Part shown: positions 47,441-60,830 of the stretch, piece after piece | Layout: each line of letters begins with the position of its first letter | How positions within the stretch are numbered: the first letter of the stretch is position 1 | Origin: Sphagnum magellanicum | Taxonomy: Eukaryota > Streptophyta > Sphagnopsida > Sphagnales > Sphagnaceae | NCBI GenBank assembly: GCA_021904315.1 | Contig: CM038918.1 | Location: forward strand, 12,477,349 to 12,541,348 | Direction of reading: 5' to 3' | DNA: 64,000 nucleotides | The notes under the pieces: model-generated | Seen by the model: the letters and a program-made list of their open reading frames with translations, nothing else | Databases searched by the model: none | What the model was told of the DNA's origin: nothing | Program-made: the position numbers and the translations under genes

Positions 47441-49310
47441 GACAGATAACTGTACTGAAATCTTCTGTGGGCCAACTTAATTTTAGAACATACCCAGAGG
47501 CAAGTAGAGATTAAACCATTTTGCAGCATCTGGTACATCTTATTTGTTGCAGTTGAAGCTAATTTGAGGCAGTTAATCAAAAGTTGATTCCTTGCAGCAT
47601 GTAGAATGAGGTGGACATAAGCCTCTATTCATTATTGAGTTGTGTATTCCAAGCACTGAGAATGTTTTCTTGACTTTTCAGCTTATGGGGGTGCCTTTTT
47701 AGGCTGATGTGCCTCTATTTAAGGCTTCCATCAACATGCAATATTGCAGCATTTTGCTAAGTATATAGCATTGTCACATGGGTCTTGTCTTGTCTGTTTG
47801 GCATTACTGTTTGTTTTGAGAAATGAATGAAACTTTTGAGGGGAATAGAATTGGTCAATGTCAGTGTGTTCATATTTTCCTATGGTGTTGCTTGTGTCTG
47901 AGAACACAGAAGGGGACTGAAAATCCCAGAGACCATAAGAGTGTATCAAGCCACTGGAGTATTAATGAGCTAATCTTGTATTCAACCAATAGTCCTCAAA
48001 GGGTTGTATACTTACCAGTAGGTCTGGAGGGAGGTTGAGATCCCTGCACTTGGAGAAAAAATTCTTAGTATATTTGCAGGGCGCCTTATATGTTGTAAAT
48101 ATCAACCGAGGCACCTTAAACCTACAAGGGTCCTCTTGTAAGCATAAGGTGTGCCTCAGGCCCCGACAGCTTTCTGATCAACATATGTTTAGGCTCATCA
48201 TAGTGTTCACCTCATGCTATATGACAGGTAAGCCTTGCACTAAGGGACGTTCCCAACTTTACAGGTGGACCTTTTAGAGTCTAGAGGGTGGACAATTGTG
48301 TGAATTGACCCCTTGCAGGAAATGCAGGACTTCAATTGCGTGGCTTGATTTTGCAAGCGCTCCTTGAAGATTTTGCTTTCATCGTATCTTTCACCCAATT
48401 CACAGCTATCTGATCGGACTCTTTAATGCTAGCAGGTGTAGCAAATTGTCAAAGAGACATGTAAAAAGCATCCATCAATCTTGATTGCCCAATAGGGAGA
48501 CTTGGAGTTTCATATTCATACTGATGCTTCTTCCAATTGAGCATTGATGCCACCTTAATCCAAATCATTACGAATATGAGCAATCTGCTAACTTGCTATG
48601 CATCTTGACTACTTGACAAGTTGAAAATGTGGCTATAATACTGCTCCTAAAGGAAAAGCTCTAGCAAAAGTTTACTAATTCCACCAATTCTGACATAAGC
48701 TATTGAGTAGCAAAATTTTGTATTTTAAACCTTATATTACATAGCAAGTAAAAGTGAAAAAAAATGCAGTCCATGACTTGATATTTGGATTCATTTTACT
48801 TAAGCTTTAAACACAATTGCACTTCAGACTCACTTCAGATCGCCTCAGTTATTTTCTACATAACATTTTGTATCTCTTAACATAATACTAGTGGTAACCC
48901 TTGCCTGCAAGGCACAGATGGTTTTAGATGATTTTAAAATTTTCTAAAAATTAATGGTTTAAAATATCCTTTCTTCTAATAGTAAAAAATAATCCAGTCT
49001 TATAATTTCAATTTTTTGGATTCTGATTTTTTTAAAAAGAAATCCCCCAACCCATAGTTCTCCGGTTCTGAAAGCTTTGAAAACTGGAACTGGGTTCAAC
49101 AGAGCAACAACATCCCATGAGAGAGCCTGTTAGCAAAGTTTCCACTTCAAAGAGGGGAAAAAAATGCAAATTAAAGTCCTAATTCTTAAGGGGTCAAAGA
49201 ATACCCTAAATTAATAACTTCATTTCATTGTGGCACATTTCAAGTGGTCGTAAGATTACTTAAAACTTGGAACACCCACTAAGTCGGAGCTAAAATAAAA
49301 GCCCGGCTAA
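47441..49310. other. 3' flank of the carrier gene, no further gene seen
   Basis: Gene-like composition continues to about 48.4 kb, then the sequence becomes AT-rich. A foldback near 48109-48156 pairs GAGGCACCTTAAACCTACAAG with CTTGTAAGCATAAGGTGTGCCTC. No clear polyadenylation signal and no recognisable coding region. Confidence 0.45.
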
Positions 49311-49319
49311 AATATGGAG

Positions 49320-49890
49320 GAAGGAGGCATCCATCCATCCATTCACTCATTCATCCTTTCATCCCAAGGTTGAGGAACCCTATAAACCTTATAAGAGACC
49401 TTACAAACCCAAACCCTCCCTTGCTAGTGTGCCTTATCTTCAATTTTTTCAGATATTTGCCGGAGAAAGAAAACCCCCAAAAGAAAAAGAAGGGCGCTCA
49501 GAGCAGCCGGAGGGCCCCATTTCTCAGTGTGAAAAAATATGTCTCCACCAACGGACCCCTCCTCGTCCGCCCCCCTCCAAAGCAACGTCCTTTAGAGTCG
49601 GACGGGCTCGGCACCGGGCACATGGCAGTATTGTTTATTCTCTGTCCAATGGTCTCTCGCCTCCTCACCCACTGGTTCCCCCCCCCCCCAACGGTCCATC
49701 CCACCCCGTGTGTAACTTCCCAGCTCACCACTTTTACCCCAACACGATACTTACCCCTGAAAAACATCATTTCACCCGTCCGATTCCCGATCCAACGCTC
49801 CTAACTCACTTTATCACATCTTTATTCCTCTCCCCCCCTAGGGTAACTTAAAGTAAGATAAAGATAAAGACAGACGGACGGACGGACTAA
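49320..49890 (+). other. GC-rich, Pro-coding-like stretch of unknown origin
   Basis: A CCAT tetranucleotide run (about 49330-49350) is followed by about 450 bp of C-rich sequence with two overlapping long + frames (49370-49804, 144 aa; 49429-49851, 140 aa). It holds a C12 run (49678-49689) and ends at a GACG repeat near 49871. Neither frame shows a family motif. It could be a first exon or CpG-rich fragment of a lost gene, or compositional. Confidence 0.35.
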
Positions 49891-51792
49891 GTGAATTAAT
49901 ATATAAGATTAGCAACATAATTCAATAGAAATTTGCACTAGGAACAAATTAAAATAAGATTCGGGGATTGATCTTTGACAAAAGTGGAATATCAAACCCT
50001 AAAATTCATTTCATTGGAGTCTATGAGCTTGGTAAGTCTGATTCACTAGCAATTGCCTTATCTATGCTACCTAACCACACAACCTATCAAGAGCAACCCC
50101 ACTCTAGCATAAACATTATATCATACCACAAATGCTACTTTGTTTACATTATAACCCATGTGGTTATGGGAGGTTCAAGACTACTTATTGATTATATAAT
50201 TGTCAAATATTTGCTAAAAGTAGAAACAAAACTTTACCTTGACAACTTTACCTTTCACTTGCATTTAGGGGTCACTAAACCAATAGGGACACATGAATTT
50301 ATGACAGAGTTATAGGTGATGACTTTTCCTAGATGGATGCACTTTCAAAGCTTGTCACAAGGTATCAATGATAAATTGTCCTATAGAATGTAATGTGAAA
50401 AACTCATAGGCCTCCTAATATAACGTACTCCCTTGCTATTCACATGCAATAGATACGAAAAAACTAGAACTATATATTTCACGTTCATCTTTCAATTGCA
50501 TCAAACATAAAACTAAACCAAAAAAAAAAAACAATTAATGTAGTTAAAGCTAAAGTTCAAACACAAACTTGCCATGTATTCACACTAGATTCACATTGAA
50601 CTTATGATAGTTCAAACTCCTTAAAAAGACAATATTCTCCCTATATTTTGTAGCTCTCCACATGGCTTAACATCAAAGTGATTTTCTTTTACAAAACTCA
50701 CAAAATGGGCTCCAAAAACTAGGACATTTTGTGCCTTGAATCTTTGGTGCATCATAACTCCTTTCAAACAAGTTTGTTTTGAAATTTTGGCCCATTCATA
50801 GTTTTTAATTTGATTTGAAGGTGATCTCATCTTCCAAATCATGCTTTGAGCATGCAAGACCCACAAAGTCCCGATTCCCAAAATGGGAATTCATCCTTGG
50901 AGTCTTGGCGTGTTTCATTTTCTCAAGGTGACACCACGTTTTAGACTTATGTTGAACTTGAATTGAAAGGAAGCCTTCAATTTTCTTTCATCTCAAAAAG
51001 GTTGCCTCCTTGTTCATTAGTTAGGACCTCAACAATCTCCCCCATTTTAAGAAAGGTCGATCCTTCATTAACATAATGGGATTTTGTTTGAAACCCCCAT
51101 GTTTCACCCCTTGAGAGTTGAAGCCAAACCTTCAATTTTATTTTTGACTTGACATTATGATTATTCATGCTTTGGTGTCAACCTAAAGGTGGCTTGAATG
51201 TAAAGGTTGCAACATGCACATGGGGAGATCATTTCCATTCTATTTCAAACAAAGTGCAAAAAGATATTGGTTGTAATGTATTGGAAGAATGTATAATAGG
51301 GTGCCTATAATTCATTGTGAGAATGTATTTGAAATACTTCAAAATATACTTAAATATATACCATTGTTTCATAGCATTTTTAAAAATCTTTTATCTTAAG
51401 TGCTTCCTAAAATATACAAGGAATGACCTCTTTGAAGACATAAATGATATAACCTCTTTCAAAACTATGGATGCATGTCATTAGTGTTATGTTTTATACA
51501 ATAACACTTTACAATTATGCCAAACATGTGATATCTATTAATGAACTATAAACTTGACTACTACAAATTCGATTAACAAATGAGTAAAAACCAAAAGATG
51601 TTGCATTAATGTTGTAGCAATGATAGCAAAATTATTTGTGAATACATTTTGAATTTGTTGAACTACATGTTGGTTAGTGATCAAAGTGTGAATTTCATTA
51701 ATGAAACTATCGAAATTTTGGTAAATCAATTCCAATTGAAACACAACATATTAGAGTTCTAAAACATGGGTCTATATATTTTGCACACACAT

Positions 51793-51872
51793 GTTGTGTG
51801 TTTAAAACATGAATGATGCACATATAAATAGGATCTTATTTATATGTGCATTAGGTGTTTTAAATGCACAAC
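51793..51872. repeat. Foldback FB1, ~36-bp arms
   Basis: GTTGTGTGTTTAAAACATGA at the left pairs with TGTTTTAAATGCACAAC at the right; GATGCACATATAAATA pairs with TATTTATATGTGCAT inside. The loop is about 6 nt. A related foldback lies at 52447-52553. Confidence 0.8.
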
Positions 51873-52446
51873 ATCCATTTTCACATGATTTCTAGTATCA
51901 AATTGTGGGATGAAAAGTTTGTGATGTCGAACAAGGTCAAGCTTTTTAAGTCAAACCCTCAATCATATCAAACTACACAAACCAAACTAAAGGGTGGTTA
52001 ATGGCATTTGGAATCAATTTAAGTTCACAAGCTAACCACAAGTGTACACAAATCCACAAGACTTACCATAGCCTAAACTTGGGAGGAGGCACCATTCCCT
52101 TTTGTATAATATGTGTCGTAATCTTTGCCACACTTGGATTAAAATGATTAAAATGTGGGAGTTCAAAAATTGGGAATCCCAATTTACCATGTTATGACTC
52201 CCAAAATTTCATGAGGAAATAACTTCTCCAATCCATACACAAATTTGACAATTCAAATTAAAGCTTATCTCATAACCATTTAAACAAATTTTAATGTTGT
52301 ATGAAGATCTTCATTCAAATTTGATTTTACCTGTTAAAGTATCATTGAAAAAATTCACATCACAAACTTCCCATTTCATGATTTGATGATGGAAATTGTG
52401 CAAAAATTGTTCTTTGATGAGTTCATGTTTTTAACACTCGGATATA

Positions 52447-52553
52447 GTGTGTTTAAAATACGTATGATGCACATATGAGTAGGATGAAATATTTTCAAGT
52501 GGTTGAAAATATTTCATCCTATTTACATGTGCATCATATGAATTTCAAACACA
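52447..52553. repeat. Foldback FB2, ~50-bp arms, related to FB1
   Basis: The left arm begins GTGTGTTTAAAATACGTATG and the right arm ends CATATGAATTTCAAACAC; the inner part is AGGATGAAATATTTTCAA around a 4-nt loop GTGG. The words GTGTTTAAAA, GATGCACATAT and TAGGAT are shared with FB1, 650 bp away, in the same order. Confidence 0.85.
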
Positions 52554-53429
52554 TGAGATCCATGTGTGAAAACTATGAACCCATGAAATAACAAATTTTG
52601 TGGAAATTTCAAATGAACCAATGAAGTTGATTGGTTTGTGATGTAGGAGACATTTTGGAACATGAAGAAACATAAAAGATTATCGAAGCTTTTTTGAAGC
52701 AAAGAGGTGCAACTTTTTACTCGCACATGAAAAGTCATAAAGTGTACCTTCCCCCTTGAAACACCTTAAACCTTTATTGTTGAAGTGTTACAAATTTTTT
52801 CAACCATCACTATGATTTTGGGTGTCATCCCCAAATGGTACATGTTAGGAACTGTTTTTTTCATCCTCTTGAATCAAATTTCATCCCCCCCATTGATGGA
52901 AGGCAAAGGCATCATGCTTACATTCATGCCTCCCTTCTTTTCCATCATGATTGATTCCATAAAGCCAAAATTGATGGAGACATACCTTAGTCCTTTTTTA
53001 ATGTCTAGCGTGTACCTTCCCCCTAGGTTTGGGTCTATCCTACCCTCTAGGTCTTTAATCACCTTGACTAATCTTAAGGTAAGGTCTACCCTATCATTGT
53101 TAACCCCACTTCAAAGATGATACCCTCTTCCAATTCCACTTTAGATTCTTTGAATGTGTCACATGTCATCTTAGGATTCAAATGGTTTTCATTTGAAAGT
53201 GGTGAAAAGTAATTCACCTTTTCCAATTTGAGGGTGCCTTGCATTTTTCCTTGGAATTCACTCCCTTGTGGTTCTCTTCATCTTCCTCATTTAGCTTCAC
53301 CAAATTCTTATTTTTCTCTTCATCTATAGGTTCATTTTAAATTCATCTAAAATTTCATTAAATTTATCATCCCTTCCTTCTTCCTCGCTTTGAATTCAAA
53401 TACCAATCCTTTCGTATCGTTACCATATG

Positions 53430-54250
53430 GACAAATAGGGCTTTAGTTCATTGGCATTAACCAACATATTATTGGGCTCAAAGTGGTCAACATTGACCAA
53501 CAACACAATGTTGTTGGGAAGCCAATATTGTACATGGTAGGGGGCAAACCATCATTACTTGAATTTTCTTGTATGTGATTTGCAACCCTTGGGGAACCAT
53601 AGCATGTAATCCCCAAGCTTGAAAGATTTTGGGTGGTAGTGGTTTTATGTTGGCCTTATTGCACTATTGAATTTCAATCATTTCAAATGCCTCCCTTCTA
53701 GTCTCCTCTAGTTTTTCTAATTCAAAAGATGCAAATGGTTGATACCTATACAACATCATTGATGGTAATAACCTACACATTCACCTAACTTGATATCAAC
53801 AATGAAATATTTTGTGGGCATAAATAGATGAAGGCCATAAACTAATTGGAACAACATGTGGTAACCTTGTAGGTTGTATAATAAACATACAAGACATCAT
53901 TTTAAGGTTTATCCAAATTGTTGCATTTCTCATTGATTAATTTGGTTATCATTGTTCTGATCACCTTATTGGTTGATTCTGCTTGTCCATTGCCTTAAAG
54001 GTGGCATATTGTAGATGTTGTATGCTTGAACAAAAGATGATCCACTAAGTGAATAATGGTCCCATTAATGAAATGCACCCCTTAATCTAAAACCAAAGTA
54101 AGAGGACACCTAAATTTAGTCAAAATGCATCCATATAAAAAACTTGGTGATAATTATTGCCATGTTGGTTCAAAAAGTTATGGCCTCAACCATGAATTTA
54201 ATAACATAATCCATAGTAACCATTTAATGTATTTGTTAGTTGCATAATGC
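53430..54250 (-). pseudogene. Ty3/gypsy integrase remnant with C-terminal region
   Basis: The - strand reads HLKGNGQAES-x-NKVIRTMIT near 53,935-54,005, the G-N-x-Q-A-E core of retroviral-type integrases. Further on come RREAFEMIEIQ, KLGDYMLWFPKGCKSH, YWLPNNIVLLVNVDHFEPN and LVNANELKP at 53430-53700. These are the terminal blocks of plant gypsy polyproteins as I know them. Stops interrupt. Confidence 0.75.
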
Positions 54251-54659
54251 CCCACATGATTGATGGGACCAATGAAATTTAACTTTCACTTTGTGAATGG
54301 GTTTGATGGTGAAATAATGATCAACTTAGCCATGCTAATGTTGAATAGTTTTCCTATTTTTTAACACTCATCAAAAGATTTTTAAAAATGCATGGTATAA
54401 TTGTTAAGGGTTAGCCACTAATACCATGGACCAAAAATTTTCCTAATGGTAATGTCTATTAAAAAAAAGGATTACCATGTCCCACTTCTTGTGCAAGTTA
54501 GTGAGGACAATAGTTACCATCCCTAAATCCAAATAATGACACATTATCATGTCCTACCCTAGATAATATAGATGATCATCCATCATGGTAACCACAATGC
54601 CATCATAGTGATATGCTTTTGATAATCCAAATGGCAATTTTCAAGAAAGGTACATATGA

Positions 54660-54900
54660 GAAGGCAATTCATAATTTCATGTAACTAATATAGCTACATA
54701 GCAAAAAAAGAATGTTTATCATTTGATCTAGAATACCTTTGGGTTTCAAAAAATGGCGTATGCGAAAAAATGCATCTACCATCAAATGTGTTTTTTCAAG
54801 TTTGTATATGATAGTAAAGTCATATTCCAAAGACAATAATAACCAAGTGTTGTGCAATCTTGCCCAACAATTGTGCTTTGTTGACAAGGTAGTTCAATGC
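54660..54900 (-). pseudogene. Ty3/gypsy RNase H remnant, C-terminal end
   Basis: The - strand frame reads ARLHNTWLLLSLEYDFTIIY, then KLEKTHLMVDAFFRI. This matches the end of gypsy RNase H (W-LLL-EYDF-I-Y-K-G-x-H-VADALSR), though the V-A-D-A-L-S-R end has drifted. Confidence 0.75.
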
Positions 54901-55299
54901 CATGTGTCCACATATAACACAAAGTTATTATTTGCAAGATAATGCCAAGATTTGTGGAGAACATATGCCATGACCAATCCTCATGCTTCATCATCATATA
55001 ATTCCACTATATTGTGTTTAGCAAATGGGATGCATATGTGATGGGTTCATTGCATTTACTGTTAATATTTTGGGCCAATATTGCCCCTATTGCCAAGTTG
55101 GATGCATCCATGTGCACATGGAACTAGTCTTTGTCCCAATGGGGCGCAATCAAGATAGGAACCTCCACATATTTTTGATTGATAATATCTCATGCATCTT
55201 AGCATTTGTGAGTCCATATGAAAGCCTTCAATTTTTGTATTAACTCTATGATTGGTGCCATGTGATGAAGGTGAAATTCTTCACAAAACAACATTAAAA

Positions 55300-55760
55300 T
55301 TGGGCAAAACCATTAAAACTTGGATGTCATGAGGTGTAGTAGGGAAGAACATCTTGACAATAACTTCTTTTTTTTGGGTCTAATAGCTTCCCCTCATTGG
55401 AAACCATGAACCCCAAAATCATCCCCAAAAAAACTAAAAATGCACATTTCTCTAGGTTGAGACTAATCACAAACTCCCAACACTTCTCAAAACATTACTG
55501 CAACTTGGGCAAATGAATGGCCAAATCATTAAAGATGGTGAAGTCGTCCAAGTAGTCCTTGAATGTTTTGTTAATTGCCTGTTAATAGGTTAGTGGGCCA
55601 TTCTTGAACCCGAACAACATAACCACCCAAACAAAGGCACCCAATTCATGATGAGGTCATTTTGTAATGGTCCTTAAGAACTATTTTGCATATGATGGGA
55701 ACATGAAAACTCATATGAACATGAACCCCTTGTAATGTTGAGTTCAATCTTGTGTTTGAC
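55300..55760 (-). pseudogene. Ty3/gypsy reverse transcriptase remnant with YLDD
   Basis: The - strand reads MLFGFKNGPLTYQQAINKTF followed by KDYLDDFTIF. The catalytic Y-L-D-D codons lie near 55540-55554. The palm-domain order is normal for gypsy RT; stops and drift elsewhere make it dead. Confidence 0.8.
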
Positions 55761-56179
55761 ATGTGAAGTGGTATACCTTGTGTAACTCCTTGTAATTCTA
55801 GACAAACACATCTATAAATTCCCACAATAATGCCTTTGTTATTATAACTACCATCCCCTCTAAGTTAACATTAATTTACTTCAATTCTTCTATTGTGCCC
55901 ATGTTGATTTTCTAACATGTACATTTTGGGGTAATTTATATTCAACATTGCTTAAACTTTTAACCTTTTCCATGGTGGGTGTCTCATCAATTTCCACTAT
56001 GTTTGCTCATGTTTGGAATGGACTTGTGGTTCAAATATCATTTAGTTGAATTATGTAATCACCATAATCATATATAAATCAAGTTTAGAGACCAACAAAA
56101 CTTATTTTACCTCATCTGTGATGCCTTCCACAAAGTTTTAGCTAATTACCATTTGTGGTCTTTTGATACGCCATTTAAT

Positions 56180-59100
56180 TACTTGGAAATTAAAACAATT
56201 TTCACCATATTGTGTTACCTTCGATCATGACCACACTGGTACCCTAATCATGATTTACCTTGGCATACTTTAACCAAGAATATCCAAGCAACATGGAGTA
56301 TGTTGGATCTATAACCTTGTTCACTAGTAGAAATAGGCCAAAATGTAACCACTATATTTGCAATTGCATGCAACTATTAGTCATTTGCAACTATTTCTTG
56401 TGTTGGTCATATTTGTGACTACATTGCAACTAGTTTGTGATTATTTTGATTTTCGTCCTTCCATGTGAACAACATTTAACTCGGTTTTCATCCAAGAAGA
56501 ACAACTTTTGTTTCATTAGTTGCAAATGTGACCAATTTAGTTGTAGCCCTATAAGTATGCAAAGGTGTATTTTGTGTATTTTAAGGAATATATTCGGGTA
56601 TATTAAGATTTACAAATATATTTTTTGAATGTATATGAATGATCATATTACATATGTATTCAAGTATTATTGTTACCATAAATGGCTTTGATATTATAGT
56701 TCCATTAAATATATATTTTGAGTATATTAATATACATGTAAGATATTCACGAGATATATTGTGCCCATATTACAAGTTTATCAAAACTATTTTATTATAT
56801 TTCATAAAATTATTGCAAATGACAGTTATATTATATTATATTAATTAAATATAATATTTGATTAGAACCATTATGCATAATAATAATAATATTATTATTA
56901 TTATTGTTGTATATTAATAGTTTACAAGACCTATAAAATTTGACATAATAATAAAAATATGAACAAAACATAAATTAACCCAAGTTAATTTATAATTTCA
57001 ATAAATTTTTTAATATAATATTTATGTACTTATTTTTAAAATAATGAATTCATAAAAAAATAAATTTAATAAATTATCGTATAATTATTCAATTCTATTC
57101 AAAGGAATAATGTACTTATTGAGATTTTTTTAATTTACTGCAAAACTAAAAAAACATTATAATAAATCATAATAGTTATATCAAATGGCATAAAAATATA
57201 TTTAATAATAAAAGAGCTAACCTAGGCTACCGACAAATTATAATAATAATTATATATATAAGTTTTCTTCCAATTTAATAATTGATAAATAAAAATGAAT
57301 AAATGATTATAATCAGTCAAAATTATATTTTATAGTTTATATTTTATAATAATTACTGTAATAGTTAGTAAGGAAATTTAATAAATTATTATACAAATGC
57401 AGAATTTTTTTAAAGGAAAAATATAATAATTAAATATAGGAAATATTTATTTTATTAGTTCATAAATAACTATAATGAATGAAGTAATAATATGAATAAT
57501 AAAACTAAAATAGCTAACCTTGGATACCAACTAGCTACAATAATAATTCAATTATTGTCATTGTGAACTATTCATATTTATATTTATTATTAACTATAAT
57601 GAAACACTAATGAGAATAATTATAAACAAAATAGTTAGCTTAGGCTAGTTTTAATTATATTACTAGATTTCTAAAAATTAGTACTGAATATTTATAATTG
57701 ATAGTTAATAATTATTCATTATTGAGTATTTCAGCTATTATATTAATTTATTTGGTTACGAAATATTAATTAATTAGTTATTAATAATTTAAATAGTTAG
57801 TTCCATAATTGAGAAGTCCTATAATTCAGATTTTTATTTGAAAGTTTCATAATAACCTTAGAATAATAAGCAAAGTTGATGTAAGAATTGTATTTTTAAA
57901 AAAAGATACACTAAATAATTGATGTATTTACTCATCATTTACTTATTTACAATAAATTATTAATTATAAAATAAAATTTTATATTAATAATTATTATTCT
58001 ATAGGAACAAAAAATCATTCTAATTACTTCATTTCTTTGTAAATTATAAGTACAATACTTTCATAATTAATTTACAATTGAATGTAATTCTTCATGATCT
58101 ATTATATATAATTTATAAATATAATTATTATTTAAGTTTCTAGAATAATCACAATTTAATAAAAATAATTAATATTATGACCATAACTACATGGATTTTA
58201 ATATAGTAAATTATTTTTTATTTCTTGTACATATATGTCAATATGAGATCACTTTTATAAATAATTATAAATGATTATATTTGTTAATAATAAGTTGTGC
58301 TAAATAATTATTGTTACAACATAAATTTTTATATTATATAATTTGTATTCTTGTAATGAAAGAAAATTATTATTGTATTTAATGTTACATTACATTAAAA
58401 TCATTATAATTACTTCAGATAATAATTAATTATGGTACATGCAAAATTATTTTATAATGGAACATAATTATTCACAATATATAATTTATAACTTTAAATC
58501 TGAATTGAAATATTGGAAAAATATAATGTAGTTAAAATAATTATTGCAATGAATATAATTGCAGGAATTACTATACATTAATTTTTTAAAATTTAAATTT
58601 TGTAAATGCTTATCTATGATAAATATTTTTAAAGTAATTTTACAGTAATTAGAAAAGTTAATGCATATTCAATATATTTATATTTATAGGTAATAATTAC
58701 CAATAGAAAAAAATCATTTATTGGACTGATAACAATATTTAAAATAATAAATGTAATTATATACTAATTATTTTAATTATTCTAATATTATTTTCAAAAG
58801 AAATAATTTGTGTAGGAATTTATTTTCTAATAGCAATCATTAATTTATTATTTATAATTTGAAAATAAATATTTATAATAGTTATCTTTTTATTATAGTA
58901 TAGAATTTAAATCAATTATATTGTCCTTAATTTGACCAGATTTTTAAAAGTAATGAAATATTTTAGTTATTTAAATATTTAGTGAAGCATGTATTATAAT
59001 TGTTTAAAAATCTAAAAACTAAAAACAAAAGCCACGAAAAAAGTTTATGAAAAAGTTGCAACTTGGAAATTTATCCCATATTGTTTTGTTCTCCATTCCT

Positions 59101-59640
59101 ATTTTGAACATTATATGAATAAGGGGTGTGGTCATCCAATTTCACATTAAAAAATTTGTTCACATGGGTTGAGCCAATTAAAAGGTTTAACCCAAAACAT
59201 AAATCAAAATTATACACAATTGTAAACTACTTCCCTGCCAACCTAAATAATTAAATATTGGACACATGGCAACACATCATTTGCCCTCAATAGTGACCAA
59301 AATAGTTGCATTTTAGTTGCATGTGACAATACATATACAATGGAGTCAAAGAATGAACTTTGTATTTTTTTCATTCAATACCTTTTGTCATTTGTGACTA
59401 ATGTTACATATGACTTGTCCAAGGTGATTAAAGGGATTTTAGTTACAAATGTCGCTTGTGACTAAAATTTAATTGTAGAGACCAATCGAAAATACATGTT
59501 TTTCTTTTAGTGGTTGTTAATGATGATAAAGATAACAATGTACGGGATACCATGGATGCAAATTCATATGTTAAACATGATTCCAAAGGTTTGTCATATG
59601 AGAAATCTACCATCCTCAAATTGAACAAAGCAAGTTGAGG
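56180..59640 (-). pseudogene. Ty3/gypsy aspartic-protease-like remnant, split by the CACTA insertion
   Basis: At 56180-56318 the - strand reads VIDPTYSMLLGYSWLKYAKV, recalling the LLGRPWL-x-A-KV block downstream of the protease active site. The frame is broken at the CACTA insertion, with more host sequence at 59516-59640. The active-site DSG itself was not found. Confidence 0.55.
56322..59512. mobile_element. CACTA (EnSpm)-like non-autonomous element, 3,191 bp, with 3-bp TSD
   Basis: Begins CACTAGTAGAAATAGGCC and ends TTTTTCTTTTAGTG; both flanks are GTT (56319-56321 and 59513-59515), the 3-bp duplication typical of CACTA elements. Subterminal TTGCAACT/AGTTGCA words occur within about 250 bp of each end. 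The interior (56.6-59.0 kb) is extremely AT-rich with no transposase. It includes about three copies of an AAAATAGCTAACCTAGGCTA-like unit near 57205, 57510 and 57630. Confidence 0.8.
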
Positions 59641-60099
59641 TGGAAGTAATCCTTAACTTCTATTACAATCCATTTATGATAACATTAACTCCATGTCGTC
59701 TACCCAATAAGCCATCATCTAGCATGTTCTTGACCACATGCACTTCAATTATCGCCATTTAATGATTTATTGTAGTTACAAAAATAGTGATAATAGGTTT
59801 GGAGCAATTGGTTTCCTCCTTATATGCGAATTGAAATAAATATTTGGGTCTAGGGCCAAATACAATAACTATCCAATGGTGATAACAATTTTGTTGTCCA
59901 AGATTTGTTTCCCTAATTTTTTTTTCACTTCAAACGTTGCAATTAAAAGTAGCACTTCTGGATGGTCCATAGCAAGCAATAATCATGCCAATTATATTGA
60001 CCATGACGGTTTAAGGATGGTAGGTACCTTTGTTGGTCTTCTACCTTTTGCAATTCCTTGACAATATTCACCATCATTTGCATGAACTTTTTTCGCTCC

Positions 60100-60830
60100 T
60101 GCCATTTTTGTGAACCTTTGCCTTTCAAAGAATCTCACTCAAAAGCTACCTCCTTAGGTGTCTTATTCTTCATGGTTACTAGCATCACCATGTTGATGGT
60201 ACTATCTATAACCTTTTTTTTTCAAAATCAAAGGTTACATTCTAGTCCTATGTTTTTTTCCTTAACATTTATTGAAGCTCCACTTTCTAAGGGCAATTTG
60301 TCATTGAATGATTTGTCTAGTTACATGTGTAGTAGATAAGAGAAGTGTTAATAGTACTTCCATGAGGTTTCTATTAAAATAAAAATGCGTTCACAATATT
60401 CTTCCAAAATTGTTAACATTTTGCTTTATGGTCTACAAGTCCATGTAAACTTGTTCATCCATTTGAACCTTGCAATACCATTTGTAAAATGATTGGGCAA
60501 AATCATCAAAAGTGCATTCGAGATGGCTATTCATGAAATTGTCCCCCTATCTTGAAGTTGAAGCTTTAAATGTCCATTAAAAGTAAGCAATTTTGGTGGA
60601 TTCATTGAAGATTCCATTGATTTTGATGTATTGTTTAAGCACCCAAACAAAAGCATCTAAATTTGAATTCTTATTATACTCAAGGTAATTTTAAAACTTT
60701 TACTACCTTGTATTGTGGTGGAGGGTGCCATCATAGGGGCATTATTAGATGCCATGGAAAATAAAGGGGTGAGAGCATAGTAAAGTATACCAAAAAAATA
60801 GTTTAAGAAAGGAAGTAAAAAAATGGTCCA
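60100..60830 (-). pseudogene. Ty3/gypsy gag remnant
   Basis: On the - strand the pieces SNLDAFVWVLKQYIK, NFMNSHLECTFDDFAQSF and WYCKVQMDEQVYMDL lie in order near 60430-60670. This matches the capsid block of plant gypsy gag (W-NNF...F-E-L...F-K-RY-KVQ-DEQVY-L). Stops interrupt. Confidence 0.65.

Larger units (their letters stand above)
49891..53290. other. AT-rich sequence, probably non-coding parts of Ty3/gypsy-type elements
   Basis: There are degenerate open frames on the - strand (50621-50881, 50977-51168, 52874-53062) but no recognisable domain. Two segments resemble sequence at 27.5-27.7 kb. This lies downstream of the integrase end of the - strand gypsy remnant, so its 3' untranslated region and LTR may be here. 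I could not pair LTRs by eye. Confidence 0.4.
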
